A program made the position numbers and the translations under genes. Source: Holdemania sp. Marseille-P2844 (GTDB lineage Bacteria; Bacillota_I; Bacilli_A; Erysipelotrichales; Erysipelotrichaceae). From it: DNA of 64,000 bases. This document shows positions 54,400 through 62,737 of this stretch, piece after piece. Positions within the stretch are counted from its first letter, which is position 1. Every line of letters starts with the position of its first letter. Location of the stretch: NCBI RefSeq assembly GCF_900120005.1, contig NZ_LT635454.1, positions 526,759 to 590,758 of the forward strand. Direction: 5' to 3'. A model generated the notes under the pieces. The model was given only the letters and a program-made list of their open reading frames with translations. It did not search any database and was not told the DNA's origin.

Positions 54400-55107
54400 A
54401 TGGAAGAAAAGTTGGAAGCGCAGCTGCGCGAATTGGCCGGGATGATCGACCATACGATACTCAAGCCGGACGCGACAAAACAGAAAGTGCTGGAGGTTTG
54501 CCAGGAGTGCCGGGATTATCATTTCAAGATGATCGCGATCAACTCCTGTCAGGTGACGTTGTGTCACCATGCCTTAAAGGGCAGCGGCGTGCATGTCGGA
54601 GCGGCGATCAGCTTTCCGCTGGGCCAGACTGAACTGAACGTCAAGCTGCTGGAAACGGAGCATGCCATCCGCCAGGGCGCAGACGAGATCGATTATGTCG
54701 TCAACCTGACGGAGCTGAAAAGCGGCAACTGGGATCTTGTGCGCAAGGAGATGGATCGGATCACGCGGCTGTGTCACCAATATGGCAAGATCTGCAAGGT
54801 CATCTTTGAAACATGTTATCTGAGCGAGGAAGAAATCATTCGCCTGGCGCAGATTGCGCGCGAGGTGAAGCCGGACTTCATCAAGACCTCGACGGGTTTC
54901 GGTCCGGCTGGAGCGACAGCCAAGGACGTGTTTATCATGAAGCATGAAGCGGGCGAGGACGTCCAGGTCAAGGCGGCCGGGGGCATCCGTTCCTTAGCGG
55001 CGCTGCTGGAAATGAAGAAGGCGGGAGCGACACGTTTCGGCACCTCCTCGTCGATCAAGATCATGGAAGAAGCCCGGAAGCTGCTGGAAGAAGGTGGTAC
55101 GCTGTGA
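54400..55107 (+). CDS. deoC: deoxyribose-phosphate aldolase
   Basis: 235 residues. Splits 2-deoxyribose-5-phosphate into acetaldehyde and glyceraldehyde-3-phosphate. Visible are IDHTILKPDATKQ, the ISFPLGQTELNVK strand, EIDYVVNL, KVIFETCYL and KTSTGFGPAGAT with the Schiff-base Lys. ATG 54400 is used because the longer frame to 54352 would start on top of the -10 element; GAGGAACAGGA lies upstream. Coupled by a 4-bp GTGA overlap to nagA; shared nucleoside and amino-sugar salvage is plausible. Confidence 0.93.
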   Translation: MEEKLEAQLRELAGMIDHTILKPDATKQKVLEVCQECRDYHFKMIAINSCQVTLCHHALKGSGVHVGAAISFPLGQTELNVKLLETEHAIRQGADEIDYVVNLTELKSGNWDLVRKEMDRITRLCHQYGKICKVIFETCYLSEEEIIRLAQIAREVKPDFIKTSTGFGPAGATAKDVFIMKHEAGEDVQVKAAGGIRSLAALLEMKKAGATRFGTSSSIKIMEEARKLLEEGGTL

Positions 55108-56270
55108 AAACGCTGATCCATAACGCGCATGTGATCGCCGACGGGTTTCGCGAGATTCCCTGCGGCGCGGTGCTGGTCGAGGAGGGAAAGATCGCCGCGT
55201 TGATGCCGGAAGCGGATTGGTCTGCGCAGGCGGAGAACGCGGACGAGGTCATCGACGCGGAAGGGTTGATGCTGACGCCGGGCTTGATCGACATTCACAT
55301 CCACGGGGCGGCCGGGGAAGATCTGATCAGCGGGAAGGCTGAGGCGGCGGAAGCGGTGAGCCGCAACGTCGCGATGGACGGCTGTACGGCGTTCATGGCT
55401 TCGCTGACGGTCGTTTCGCATGAACGATTGTTGGAAATTCTGCGCGGCCTGGCATCGGTGGCGGACTTGCCGGGGGCCGCGATGCTGGGCATTCATTCGG
55501 AAGGCCCGTATTTAAGCCCGGATTATAAGGCGCTGATGGATGAACGCTACCTGCGCGATCCGTCGTTAAAGGAACTGCGGGACATGGTTGAAGCGGCGCA
55601 GGGACGCTTGAAAGTGATGACCGTCGCGCCAGAGCGGGCGGGCATGGATGGCTTTATTCAGGCCGCGGTGCAGGCGGGAATCACGGTGATGGTCGGCCAT
55701 ACCAACGCGACCAGCGCCGACGTTCACCGCGCCAGTCTCGCCGGGGCTGCCGGCTTCACCCATTTATACAACGCGATGAGCCAGCATCTGCACCGCGATC
55801 CCGGCACGGTCACGGGCGCGTTTTTAGAGGAAGGCATGAAGGCGGAGCTGATCGCGGACGGCTTCCATGTCGATCCCGAGGTTGTCCGGATGACGTGGAA
55901 ACATTTCGGTTCACAGCGGCTGGTGCTGATCACCGACGCGATGCTGGGCAAAGGGATGCCGGACGGCGACTTCGAATTCAGCGGGCTGCATTGCCGCAAG
56001 CACGGCCAGCATGTTCAGGTAGTGGAAACCGGCCGGCGCGCGGGATCGGCGATCGGCATGAACGACGCGGTGCGGATGATGGGTGAGATGTGCGGCTGCA
56101 CGCCGTGCGAGCTGGTTCAGATGGCCTGCGTCAACCCGGCTTCCTTAGCCCAGGTCGGAAATCGTAAAGGCCGTCTGGCAGCCGGTATGGACGCCGATCT
56201 GGCGCTGTTTGACAAGCAGTGGCAATGTCGGGGAACCCTGGTGGAAGGGCGTTGGGTTTACCGCCCTTGA
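55104..56270 (+). CDS. nagA: N-acetylglucosamine-6-phosphate deacetylase
   Basis: 388 residues. Removes the acetyl group from GlcNAc-6-phosphate, feeding glucosamine-6-phosphate to glycolysis or wall synthesis. Amidohydrolase motifs: GLIDIHIHGAAGEDLISG, HSEGPYLSPDYKAL, VGHTNATSAD, FTHLYNAMS and TDAMLGKGMPDG with the catalytic Asp. Starts at GTG 55104, overlapping the deoC stop (GTGA), with GAAGGTGG upstream. No nagB or PTS nearby. The pairing with deoC is less usual than nagA-nagB. Confidence 0.93.
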   Translation: MKTLIHNAHVIADGFREIPCGAVLVEEGKIAALMPEADWSAQAENADEVIDAEGLMLTPGLIDIHIHGAAGEDLISGKAEAAEAVSRNVAMDGCTAFMASLTVVSHERLLEILRGLASVADLPGAAMLGIHSEGPYLSPDYKALMDERYLRDPSLKELRDMVEAAQGRLKVMTVAPERAGMDGFIQAAVQAGITVMVGHTNATSADVHRASLAGAAGFTHLYNAMSQHLHRDPGTVTGAFLEEGMKAELIADGFHVDPEVVRMTWKHFGSQRLVLITDAMLGKGMPDGDFEFSGLHCRKHGQHVQVVETGRRAGSAIGMNDAVRMMGEMCGCTPCELVQMACVNPASLAQVGNRKGRLAAGMDADLALFDKQWQCRGTLVEGRWVYRP

Positions 56271-56350
56271 TCACAGCGGAACAGTCTGGCGAACTCCGTG
56301 TCCAAAGAAAGTGCTTCCCTTGGTAAAAAATTAAAATTTCGGGTTTAAGA

Positions 56351-56380
56351 TTGGATATTCTTTCCAGCTTCGGGTATAAT
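56351..56380 (+). promoter_or_regulatory. promoter of the 180-residue hypothetical gene
   Basis: TTGGAT at 56351-56356, 18-bp spacer, TATAAT at 56375-56380; GGAGG then precedes ATG 56405. Confidence 0.7.
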
Positions 56381-56404
56381 ACAAACCACTGGAGGCATAA
56401 AACT

Positions 56405-56947
56405 ATGAAAAAAGCGATTTATTGTTATAACATCGACGACGTCGATCAGCATATTTTAGAGACGATTACAGCCCCGATGAACATTGAGCTGGGCTTGTTG
56501 GACGACGGCATGCTGAAGCTGACGGTCGAGGAAATCCTGCAGCGGCAGCCTGCCAGCAATCAGGACTGCACGCGGTTCGATATTTCGTTTATGCTGATGG
56601 ATGAGCTGAGCGACGAAGAGATGAAGCAGATTCTAAGCGCTGGCGAACAGGCGCACTGGCACTTTGATCCGATCAAAATGTTCGTGACTGAGCACAATCG
56701 TTCGTGGACGCTGGAAACGCTGTTTGGCGAAGTGATGAAGGAACATCACCTGTTTGCCAAAGCCGAGCAGGTGGCTGCGATTCTGCGCCGTGCGGATCAG
56801 CTGGATTTGAAAAGCTGGCCGTCTGAGCAGGCGGAACGCCTGAACATCGCGCTGATGAAAGGCTATATGTTGTTAAAGAGCGGCCGGTTTGACGAGGCGC
56901 AGCTCGATCAGACGCTGAGCGAACTGACGCAGGCGATGGGGGAGTGA
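56405..56947 (+). CDS. hypothetical cytoplasmic protein
   Basis: 180 residues from ATG 56405 (CTGGAGGC upstream); an in-frame ATG at 56351 would lie in the promoter. Acidic, no signal peptide or membrane segment. An N-terminal YCYNIDDVDQHILETI segment and helical DELSDEEMKQILSAG may form a small alpha/beta fold similar to DUF3783 proteins; this is a weak impression. The C-terminal half is helical. An imperfect hairpin at 56938-56972 with a TTTT tract overlaps the stop codon and may be its terminator. No functional hint from neighbours. Confidence 0.7.
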   Translation: MKKAIYCYNIDDVDQHILETITAPMNIELGLLDDGMLKLTVEEILQRQPASNQDCTRFDISFMLMDELSDEEMKQILSAGEQAHWHFDPIKMFVTEHNRSWTLETLFGEVMKEHHLFAKAEQVAAILRRADQLDLKSWPSEQAERLNIALMKGYMLLKSGRFDEAQLDQTLSELTQAMGE

Positions 56948-57043
56948 ATTTCATTCTCCCTTTTAATTTGACTTAAAAACTCGCAGGCAAGCTACCAATC
57001 TTGAATAAATTATGCTAAACTGGGAGAGCAGAGGTGAATAAAT

Positions 57044-58219
57044 ATGAAATATAATTTTGATCAAGTGACCGACCGCAGCCATACCGACGCCACGAAGTGG
57101 TTTGTTGTACAGGAAACGCTGGATATCCCGGATGTGACGCCGTTGTGGATCGCGGATATGGATTTCGCGGTTTCCGATCCGATCCAGGCCGCGCTGAAAA
57201 AGCGCATGGAGTGCCCGGCTTACGGATATACGGAACGCGGTCCGATTTATACGCAGGTCATGGCCGACTGGTTCAACCGCCGCTATCAATACGGCGCGGA
57301 TCCGGAAATGATGATGATGTCGACCGGCGTCATGTACTCAGTGTCCGCCGCGATCCGGCTGTTCAGCCAGGAAGGCGATAAGATCCTGATTCCGACTCCG
57401 GCGTATGAGCCGTTTGTCGACAAGACGCTGTCCAACCGCCGCGTGCCGACGCTGTGTCCGATGCACGAAGAGGATGGGTATTATACGCTGGACTTTGAGG
57501 ACATGGAGAAGAAAATTGACGAGCAGACGAAGATTTTCATTCTGTGCAATCCGCAGAATCCGACCGGCCGCGTTTATACGAAGAGGGAACTGGAACAGAT
57601 CGCCGCGTTCTGCGAGAAGCACCAGCTGAAGATCATCGCCGATGAAATCCATGCCGATTTCATCTTTGACGGTCAATTTACGCCGATCATCAATATCAAC
57701 GACTACACCCGTCAGAACACGATCGCCTGTGTCTCCTGCACGAAGTCGTTCAATCTGGCCGGCTTGAAAATTTCCGGCGTGATCATCAAAAATCCGGAGC
57801 TGTTCAAAGCGTTTAAGGCCGAGGCGGTCAACGTCGGCATCGCGAGCATCAACATCTTCGCACTGGAAGCGATGAAAGCGGCGTATCAGTATTCCGAAGA
57901 CTGGATGGATCAGCTGCTGGAATACATCAAGGCCAACCGGGATTACGCTGATGACTTCTTCCGCACACGGCTGCCGATGATCAAGACGCGCAAACCGGAA
58001 GGAACGTATTTCTTCTGGCTCGACATGCGGAATTGCGGCATTGCGTGGGACAAGCTGAACCAGACCTGCATCGAGGAAGGGCATGTCTATCTGTCCGAAG
58101 GCAAATTCTTCGGCGAAGACTATCTGGGCTTTGAGCGGCTGAACCTGGCCAGTCCGCGCGCCCAGCTGCAGACGGGTTTGGAAAAGTTGGAAAAAATGGT
58201 GCTGGCGCATCAGAAATAA
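57044..58219 (+). CDS. MalY/PatB-type PLP-dependent aminotransferase or C-S lyase
   Basis: 391 residues, fold type I. The start YNFDQVTDRSHTDATKWF and WIADMDFAVSDPIQAAL are the hallmark of the MalY/PatB group (cystathionine beta-lyase-like). PLP site: Asn/Pro in LCNPQNPTGRVY, Asp in IIADEIHADF, and the Schiff-base Lys in SCTKSFNLAGLKIS. Members cleave cystathionine or cysteine S-conjugates to give a thiol or H2S, pyruvate and ammonia. Substrate is not predictable. AGAGGTG precedes ATG 57044. Terminator follows. Confidence 0.9.
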   Translation: MKYNFDQVTDRSHTDATKWFVVQETLDIPDVTPLWIADMDFAVSDPIQAALKKRMECPAYGYTERGPIYTQVMADWFNRRYQYGADPEMMMMSTGVMYSVSAAIRLFSQEGDKILIPTPAYEPFVDKTLSNRRVPTLCPMHEEDGYYTLDFEDMEKKIDEQTKIFILCNPQNPTGRVYTKRELEQIAAFCEKHQLKIIADEIHADFIFDGQFTPIININDYTRQNTIACVSCTKSFNLAGLKISGVIIKNPELFKAFKAEAVNVGIASINIFALEAMKAAYQYSEDWMDQLLEYIKANRDYADDFFRTRLPMIKTRKPEGTYFFWLDMRNCGIAWDKLNQTCIEEGHVYLSEGKFFGEDYLGFERLNLASPRAQLQTGLEKLEKMVLAHQK

Positions 58220-58232
58220 CAACCTTACAACG

Positions 58233-58258
58233 AAAGCGGTGAACGCCGCTTTTTTTTG
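58233..58258 (+). terminator. intrinsic terminator after PatB-like gene
   Basis: 7-bp stem AAAGCGG/CCGCTTT (58233-58239 with 58246-58252), 6-nt loop, T-tract of eight or more. Confidence 0.9.
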
Positions 58259-58434
58259 TTTCTTTCATATAAAGTTTGTCTGCGGACACTGTATGGAATA
58301 AACAATAAAGAGCACTGTGCGGCGCGATGCCAAAGCAGGGGCTGAGCTGGTGATGGCGAAAAAGGCAGGCGCTGCGGTGGATTTGCGATCCGAAGGTTTC
58401 CACGCACTTTTTTCCTTTTCAATCAGGAAAAACA

Positions 58435-58462
58435 TTGCCTCGAAAAGCAAAAGCGTTATGAT
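58435..58462 (+). promoter_or_regulatory. promoter of a predicted short transcript
   Basis: TTGCCT at 58435-58440, 16-bp spacer, TATGAT at 58457-58462. Start predicted near 58469. The 58259-58434 stretch before it has no gene I can support. Confidence 0.6.
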
Positions 58463-58468
58463 AAAATG

Positions 58469-58533
58469 GAATTGTCATCCAAAGGATATGCAGTCAGAGT
58501 CTCCTCCCTTTCTCTGAGGGCATATCTTTTTTT
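58469..58533 (+). ncRNA. candidate ~65-nt RNA ending in an intrinsic terminator
   Basis: After the promoter, GATATGC (58485-58491) pairs with GCATATC (58520-58526) and TCAGAG (58494-58499) with CTCTGA (58512-58517), leaving a 12-nt loop; seven Ts follow (58527-58533). The unit is a promoter, ~16 nt, then a terminator hairpin. It could be a small RNA, or a terminator-type leader for the HD-GYP gene 140 bp downstream. No translated ORF with a binding site fits inside it. Confidence 0.45.
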
Positions 58534-58671
58534 GCGTCTGTTTCCATCGTGCTTGGCGGAATGGGAGAGTTTTTCAGCCCCTGTCAAAAATGTGTTGGTT
58601 CGGTTCATCTGCGCTTGTTTAAATAGCGTGTTTTTCGCCCATACTGCTAAAAAAGAAGGGCGGGATCACAC

Positions 58672-59244
58672 ATGAAAAATAAACTGACGCCGCGGCAGGC
58701 CGCCATGGAAGCGTATTTGTCGGCGCTGCGTTTGCGGGATTTGGAGACTTGCCGCCACAGTCTGCGCGTCAGCCGGCTGGCTTACGAAATGGCGCAGGAA
58801 CTGGCGTGGTCCGAGGATCGCTGCCGCAAGCTGAAAGAAGGAGCGCTGCTGCACGACTTGGGCAAGCTGGCAACGCCCGACGCCGTGCTGTTAAAACCAG
58901 ATCGTTTAGACCAGGGGGAATGGCGGCAGATGCAAAAACATCCCGCTGAAGGCGCGCGTCTGATCAGCGTAACGCTGCTGAACGATCTGACGCCGATCAT
59001 CCTGCAGCATCATGAACGTTGGGACGGCGGGGGATATCCTTATGGATTAAAAGCTTCTGAGATCTGTGAGGAAGCCCGCGTGCTGGCGCTGGCCGACGCG
59101 TATGACGCGATGATTTGCCGCCGCCGCTATCATGACCCGCTGCCGCAGCGGGAGGTTCTGCGCCGGATTGAAGAGGGCCGGGGAACGCAATTTGATCCGG
59201 AGCTGACCGATTCCTTTTTGTCGCTGCATCGGCTTCTGCGCTGA
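58672..59244 (+). CDS. HD-GYP domain protein, possible c-di-GMP phosphodiesterase
   Basis: 190 residues, almost all one HD-GYP domain. CRHSLRVSRLAYEMA and LLHDLGKLATPDAVLLKP carry the HD metal ligands; HPAEGARLI, IILQHHERWDGGGYPYGLK (the HHExxDGxGYP signature, with W before DG) and RVLALADAYDAM complete the site. HD-GYP enzymes hydrolyse c-di-GMP (or related dinucleotides) to GMP/pGpG. No sensor domain or membrane anchor. A diguanylate cyclase is at 38019. AAGAAGGGCGGG precedes ATG 58672. It might be controlled through the terminator at 58485-58533. Confidence 0.85.
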   Translation: MKNKLTPRQAAMEAYLSALRLRDLETCRHSLRVSRLAYEMAQELAWSEDRCRKLKEGALLHDLGKLATPDAVLLKPDRLDQGEWRQMQKHPAEGARLISVTLLNDLTPIILQHHERWDGGGYPYGLKASEICEEARVLALADAYDAMICRRRYHDPLPQREVLRRIEEGRGTQFDPELTDSFLSLHRLLR

Positions 59245-59342
59245 TCTTTTGAAAAGTAAATGAATAAAAATGAAAGTCGGCTGATTCAGTTTGACATCGC
59301 TTTCATCCCATTGTAAACTGAGGATCAGAAGGAGAATATCGA

Positions 59343-61298
59343 ATGGAAAAATTTGAACTGAACGACTTTAGAAAACTTCGCGAGTTGAGCGACGTAACTT
59401 TCTCCCCCGACGGCCGGCACATTGCCGTCGTCGTCAAAGCCTGCAACGAGCAGGACGGGTATGATTTTACGATCTGGGCGCGCCCTGAGGATGGGGAATT
59501 CCGCCAGCTGACCAGCTTCGGCAAGGAAAGCAGCTATCTGTGGGACGATGCGAAAACAATGATGTTTTTATCGCTGCGCGATCCGGCGGATCAAAAGCGC
59601 GCTGAGGCCGGCGAGGAATTGACCGGCGTTTACCGCCTGAGCCTGGAGGGCGGCGAGGCGATCAAGGCGTTTACGCTGCCGATACAGGCGGGAAAGCTGG
59701 AAAAGCTGAAGAATGGCCTGTATCTGGTCACGGCCCGCTGCGATGCGAACGTGCCGGATTATTATAAGATGAACGCCGAGGAGCGCAAGCAGGTTGCCGA
59801 GGATAAGAAAAAGAACGCCGAGTTTCACGTATTGGATGAAACTCCGTTCTGGTCTAACGGCACGCCGGGCTTTACGAGCAAAATGCGCACGCGCTTATTT
59901 GTTTACGACGAGAAAAAAGCCGAGCTGACCCCATGCAGCGAACCGCTGTTTCAGGTCGAAGCCAGCGCTGTCGTGGGCCGGAAGATCTATTATTCCGGCT
60001 GCGCGTACACATTGCGCACCAAGCTGCAGAAGGACGTCTGGTGTTACGATCTGGATACCGGTGAAAACCGGCAGGTCTACGTCAACGAAGGCTTCGGCAA
60101 CCGCAGTCAGAACGTTGCGACCGACGGCACAAGGGTGCTGTTCTGCGCTGCCAAGGGCGAAACCTGGGGACAAAACGAGCATCCGAATTTCTACGAACTC
60201 GATCCGGCATCAGGAACGCTGGCGCTGTTGGCGGAAGCGGATCTGTCCTACTATCTTGCCAAACCCAAAGAAGGCGCGCTGTGGATCAACGGCAGCGACC
60301 GGATTTCGAATAATCTGTTCTGCTTCGGCGGGGACAATGAGTTGAAAAAGATGTCCGACTGGAGCGGCGATATCGGCAGCTTCGATATCTTTGGCGATCA
60401 GGCTGTCATCGCCGGCAAGCAGGGAACCGATTTTGACGAGGTCTGGACGATTGATCTGAAAACGCAGAAAGCCTGCTGCCTCAGCGACTTCAACCGTTCA
60501 TTCTTACAGACCAGACAGGTCAGCAAATGCGAACCGCTGACGATTGCCAGTCACGATTGGGACGTCGACGGCTGGGTCATGAAGCCGGCCGACTTTGATC
60601 CGGAAAAGACCTATCCGGCGATTCTGACGATCCATGGTGGGCCGAAGGGCGCCTATCACGGCACGTTTGGGGTCGATATGCAGACCTGGGCTTCCGCCGG
60701 TTACTTCGTCTTCTTCTGCAATCCGATCGGCTCTGACGGCCGCGGCAACAAGTTTGCGGAAATCCGGGAAAAACACGGCACCATTGATTATGAAGACATC
60801 ATGAACTTCACCGACGAAGTGCTCAAGCGCTATCCGCAAATCGACCCGCAGCGGATGGGCGTCACCGGCATTTCCTATGGCGGCTACATGACCAACTGGA
60901 TCATCGGCCATACCGACCGGTTTAAGGCGGCCTCCAGCCAGTGCTCGGTTGTCAACTGGGTTTCGATGTACGGCGTGTCCGACATCAGTATGGAATTCGT
61001 TCCGGATCAGATGGGCGGCTCGATCTTTGAGAAAACGCAGACGTATTGGGACCGCTCGCCGCTGAAATACGCGTGCAACGCGGTGACGCCGACGCTGTTT
61101 ATCCAGCCGCTGGCGGATTTCCGCTGCCATCTTTCCGACGGCCTGCAGATGATCACGGCACTGATGGACAAGGGTGTGGAGACCCGTGTCGTCTGCTTTG
61201 ACGGCGATCATCATGGACTGAATCATTTCGGCAAGCCGTCGCACCGCGAACGCTCCTATTCTGAAACGCTCAACTGGATGGACAGCCATCTGAAATAA
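59343..61298 (+). CDS. S9 family prolyl oligopeptidase-like peptidase (acylaminoacyl-peptidase type)
   Basis: 651 residues: N-terminal beta-propeller (~1-390) starting with LRELSDVTFSPDGRHIAVVV, then the alpha/beta hydrolase domain. Triad: Ser511 in GISYGGYMTNW, Asp592 in LIQPLADFRC, His623 or His624 in GDHHGLNHFGKP. Such enzymes release small peptides or N-acylated residues in the cytoplasm; no signal peptide is seen. AGGAGAATATC precedes ATG 59343. Single gene with its own terminator. Confidence 0.93.
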   Translation: MEKFELNDFRKLRELSDVTFSPDGRHIAVVVKACNEQDGYDFTIWARPEDGEFRQLTSFGKESSYLWDDAKTMMFLSLRDPADQKRAEAGEELTGVYRLSLEGGEAIKAFTLPIQAGKLEKLKNGLYLVTARCDANVPDYYKMNAEERKQVAEDKKKNAEFHVLDETPFWSNGTPGFTSKMRTRLFVYDEKKAELTPCSEPLFQVEASAVVGRKIYYSGCAYTLRTKLQKDVWCYDLDTGENRQVYVNEGFGNRSQNVATDGTRVLFCAAKGETWGQNEHPNFYELDPASGTLALLAEADLSYYLAKPKEGALWINGSDRISNNLFCFGGDNELKKMSDWSGDIGSFDIFGDQAVIAGKQGTDFDEVWTIDLKTQKACCLSDFNRSFLQTRQVSKCEPLTIASHDWDVDGWVMKPADFDPEKTYPAILTIHGGPKGAYHGTFGVDMQTWASAGYFVFFCNPIGSDGRGNKFAEIREKHGTIDYEDIMNFTDEVLKRYPQIDPQRMGVTGISYGGYMTNWIIGHTDRFKAASSQCSVVNWVSMYGVSDISMEFVPDQMGGSIFEKTQTYWDRSPLKYACNAVTPTLFIQPLADFRCHLSDGLQMITALMDKGVETRVVCFDGDHHGLNHFGKPSHRERSYSETLNWMDSHLK

Positions 61299-61309
61299 GC
61301 AGCACACCG

Positions 61310-61338
61310 GCCGCACACGTCAAACTGTGCGGCTTTTT
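61310..61338 (+). terminator. intrinsic terminator after S9 peptidase gene
   Basis: 8-bp stem GCCGCACA/TGTGCGGC (61310-61317 with 61326-61333), 8-nt loop, then TTTTT. Confidence 0.9.
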
Positions 61339-61450
61339 CGCGTCAGAAATAAAAATTTTGAACTTTTTTAACCTTTTTGGCAGGCATTTTGGAATTTTCC
61401 GCAATATTAATAATGGAGATATGAATTCCAAAGAAAGGTAGGGATTAAAC

Positions 61451-61714
61451 ATGCACGAAAAAAACACGGTGGAAAAGGATTGGACGATCAAGCTGCTCAA
61501 GGAGGTCATGCGTCAGACCGGCATGGATGAAGACGAGCTGTGCCGCAAAGCCCGGCAATCACCCGGCTGGATGGGCCGGCTGAAACGGAAGGAGGAGGAA
61601 GCGACGCTGCAGGATTGTTTCGCTCTGGCGAGCGCTCTGGACCTGTCTTTACATGAATTTTTTATCCGATTTGATGAAGATGAACGGAATAAAACTTGTC
61701 AAATGATGAAATAG
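61451..61714 (+). CDS. small helix-turn-helix (XRE-like) protein
   Basis: 87 residues. After a short N-terminal tail, LKEVMRQTGMDEDELCRKA, then QSPGWMGRLKR, then ATLQDCFALASALDLSLHEF has the five-helix rhythm of Cro/CI-type DNA-binding domains (helix 2 DEDELCRKA, helix 3 SPGWMGRLKR). AAAGAAAGGTAGGG precedes ATG 61451. A perfect terminator at 61816 ends the unit. Target unknown; could be a small transcription regulator. The recognition helix is less canonical than in well-known XRE proteins, so confidence is moderate. Confidence 0.6.
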   Translation: MHEKNTVEKDWTIKLLKEVMRQTGMDEDELCRKARQSPGWMGRLKRKEEEATLQDCFALASALDLSLHEFFIRFDEDERNKTCQMMK

Positions 61715-61815
61715 TATTTATTTCCGCAAGCTTAAAGGATTAAAAAACGATCGAAACTTCCAGAAAAAGAATACGAGGTTTGAAAAACGACTTTTTAATC
61801 TGATCTGACAGGCTG

Positions 61816-61840
61816 AAAAAGTGACGGCTGTCACTTTTTT
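61816..61840 (+). terminator. intrinsic terminator
   Basis: Perfect 10-bp stem AAAAAGTGAC/GTCACTTTTT (61816-61825 with 61830-61839), loop GGCT, then Ts. Confidence 0.9.
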
Positions 61841-61905
61841 AGTCTTTTCTCGCTGTAAAAACAAAACAATTACCGTAATTTGTTATTTTCATTCTCAGGG
61901 GTTGC

Positions 61906-61914
61906 TGATATAAT
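61906..61914 (+). promoter_or_regulatory. extended -10 promoter
   Basis: TGATATAAT, a perfect TGnTATAAT, 36 bp before ATG 61951. No clear -35. Confidence 0.65.
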
Positions 61915-61950
61915 TTATCTGGCGTTAATTATAATTAAAGGAGTAATGGA

Positions 61951-62658
61951 ATGGGAGCTAAAATCACAGATTACAAATCGCTGATTGAGAACCTGAAAAC
62001 CGAGGCGGCTCAGACCGGCGATTCTTATTTGGAATGCTCGGCGAAAGAACTAATGGGCAAGCTGAATGAAGGCAATGCGACGCTGATTACCTGCTGCAGC
62101 GCGATGCGCCAGTGCATGCTCAGCGGCGACGAAATGATCGTTGCGCCGACCGGCAAGAAGAACGTCAGCACCAAGATGAAGATTCGTTATTACCTGAATG
62201 ATCTGGACAGCCGCGAAAGCGCGTATATTCCGAAAAAACGCGGCCGCAAAGCCGGATCCACATTGAAGAAAACTCCAGGTCTCAAGCGTAACCCGAAGAC
62301 GGGCAAGCTGGAAGCAAAGTTTAACAAGGCCTATATGACCCTGTCCCTGCAGAACTGGCTGGATAAGAAAAAGCTGACTTATAAAGAATTGGAAGACGCG
62401 TACCTCGTCGATACTCCGGAAGGAAAATGGCTGATCGAGGTGGATTATGAAAAGCGCGGCAAAAAGCAGACGTTTAATTCGAAAATGTACTCGCTGATCA
62501 AAAGGATGGATCCGGCGATCGCCAAATATTCGATCCTGATGGAGTCTAAGATTTCCTCCAAGCAGGAATGGAAACAGTTGAGCGATTATATGAAAAGCCG
62601 CCTGGGCATTTCGTTGATTTTTGTGAATCATCAGGGAAAAGTGAAAGAATATCGCTAA
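61951..62658 (+). CDS. unknown basic protein with AT-hook-like motif
   Basis: 235 residues, Lys/Arg-rich. An N-terminal region (SYLECSAKELMGKL, RYYLNDLDSRE) is followed by KKRGRKAGS (residues ~94-102), which has the RGR core of an AT-hook, the minor-groove DNA-binding motif. After that come KTPGLKRNPKTGKLEAKFN and a C-terminal part with LSLQNWLDKKKLTYKELE. I do not know the family. DNA binding would fit the motif and charge but is inference. AAAGGAG precedes ATG 61951. Its own promoter and terminator mark a single-gene unit. Confidence 0.7.
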   Translation: MGAKITDYKSLIENLKTEAAQTGDSYLECSAKELMGKLNEGNATLITCCSAMRQCMLSGDEMIVAPTGKKNVSTKMKIRYYLNDLDSRESAYIPKKRGRKAGSTLKKTPGLKRNPKTGKLEAKFNKAYMTLSLQNWLDKKKLTYKELEDAYLVDTPEGKWLIEVDYEKRGKKQTFNSKMYSLIKRMDPAIAKYSILMESKISSKQEWKQLSDYMKSRLGISLIFVNHQGKVKEYR

Positions 62659-62676
62659 CCATAACGACAATCCATC

Positions 62677-62706
62677 GACGGGGAAATCCATCTCCGTCTT
62701 TTTTAT
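62677..62706 (+). terminator. intrinsic terminator
   Basis: 8-bp stem GACGGGGA/TCTCCGTC (62677-62684 with 62691-62698, one wobble), then TTTTTTAT. Confidence 0.8.
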
Positions 62707-62737
62707 AAATCCGGCTGCGGATAAAGGAGGAAGTTCG

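Noticed and set aside
58466-58675. 69-codon ORF overlapping the HD-GYP start
   Set aside because: No ribosome-binding site; it runs through a strong terminator hairpin.
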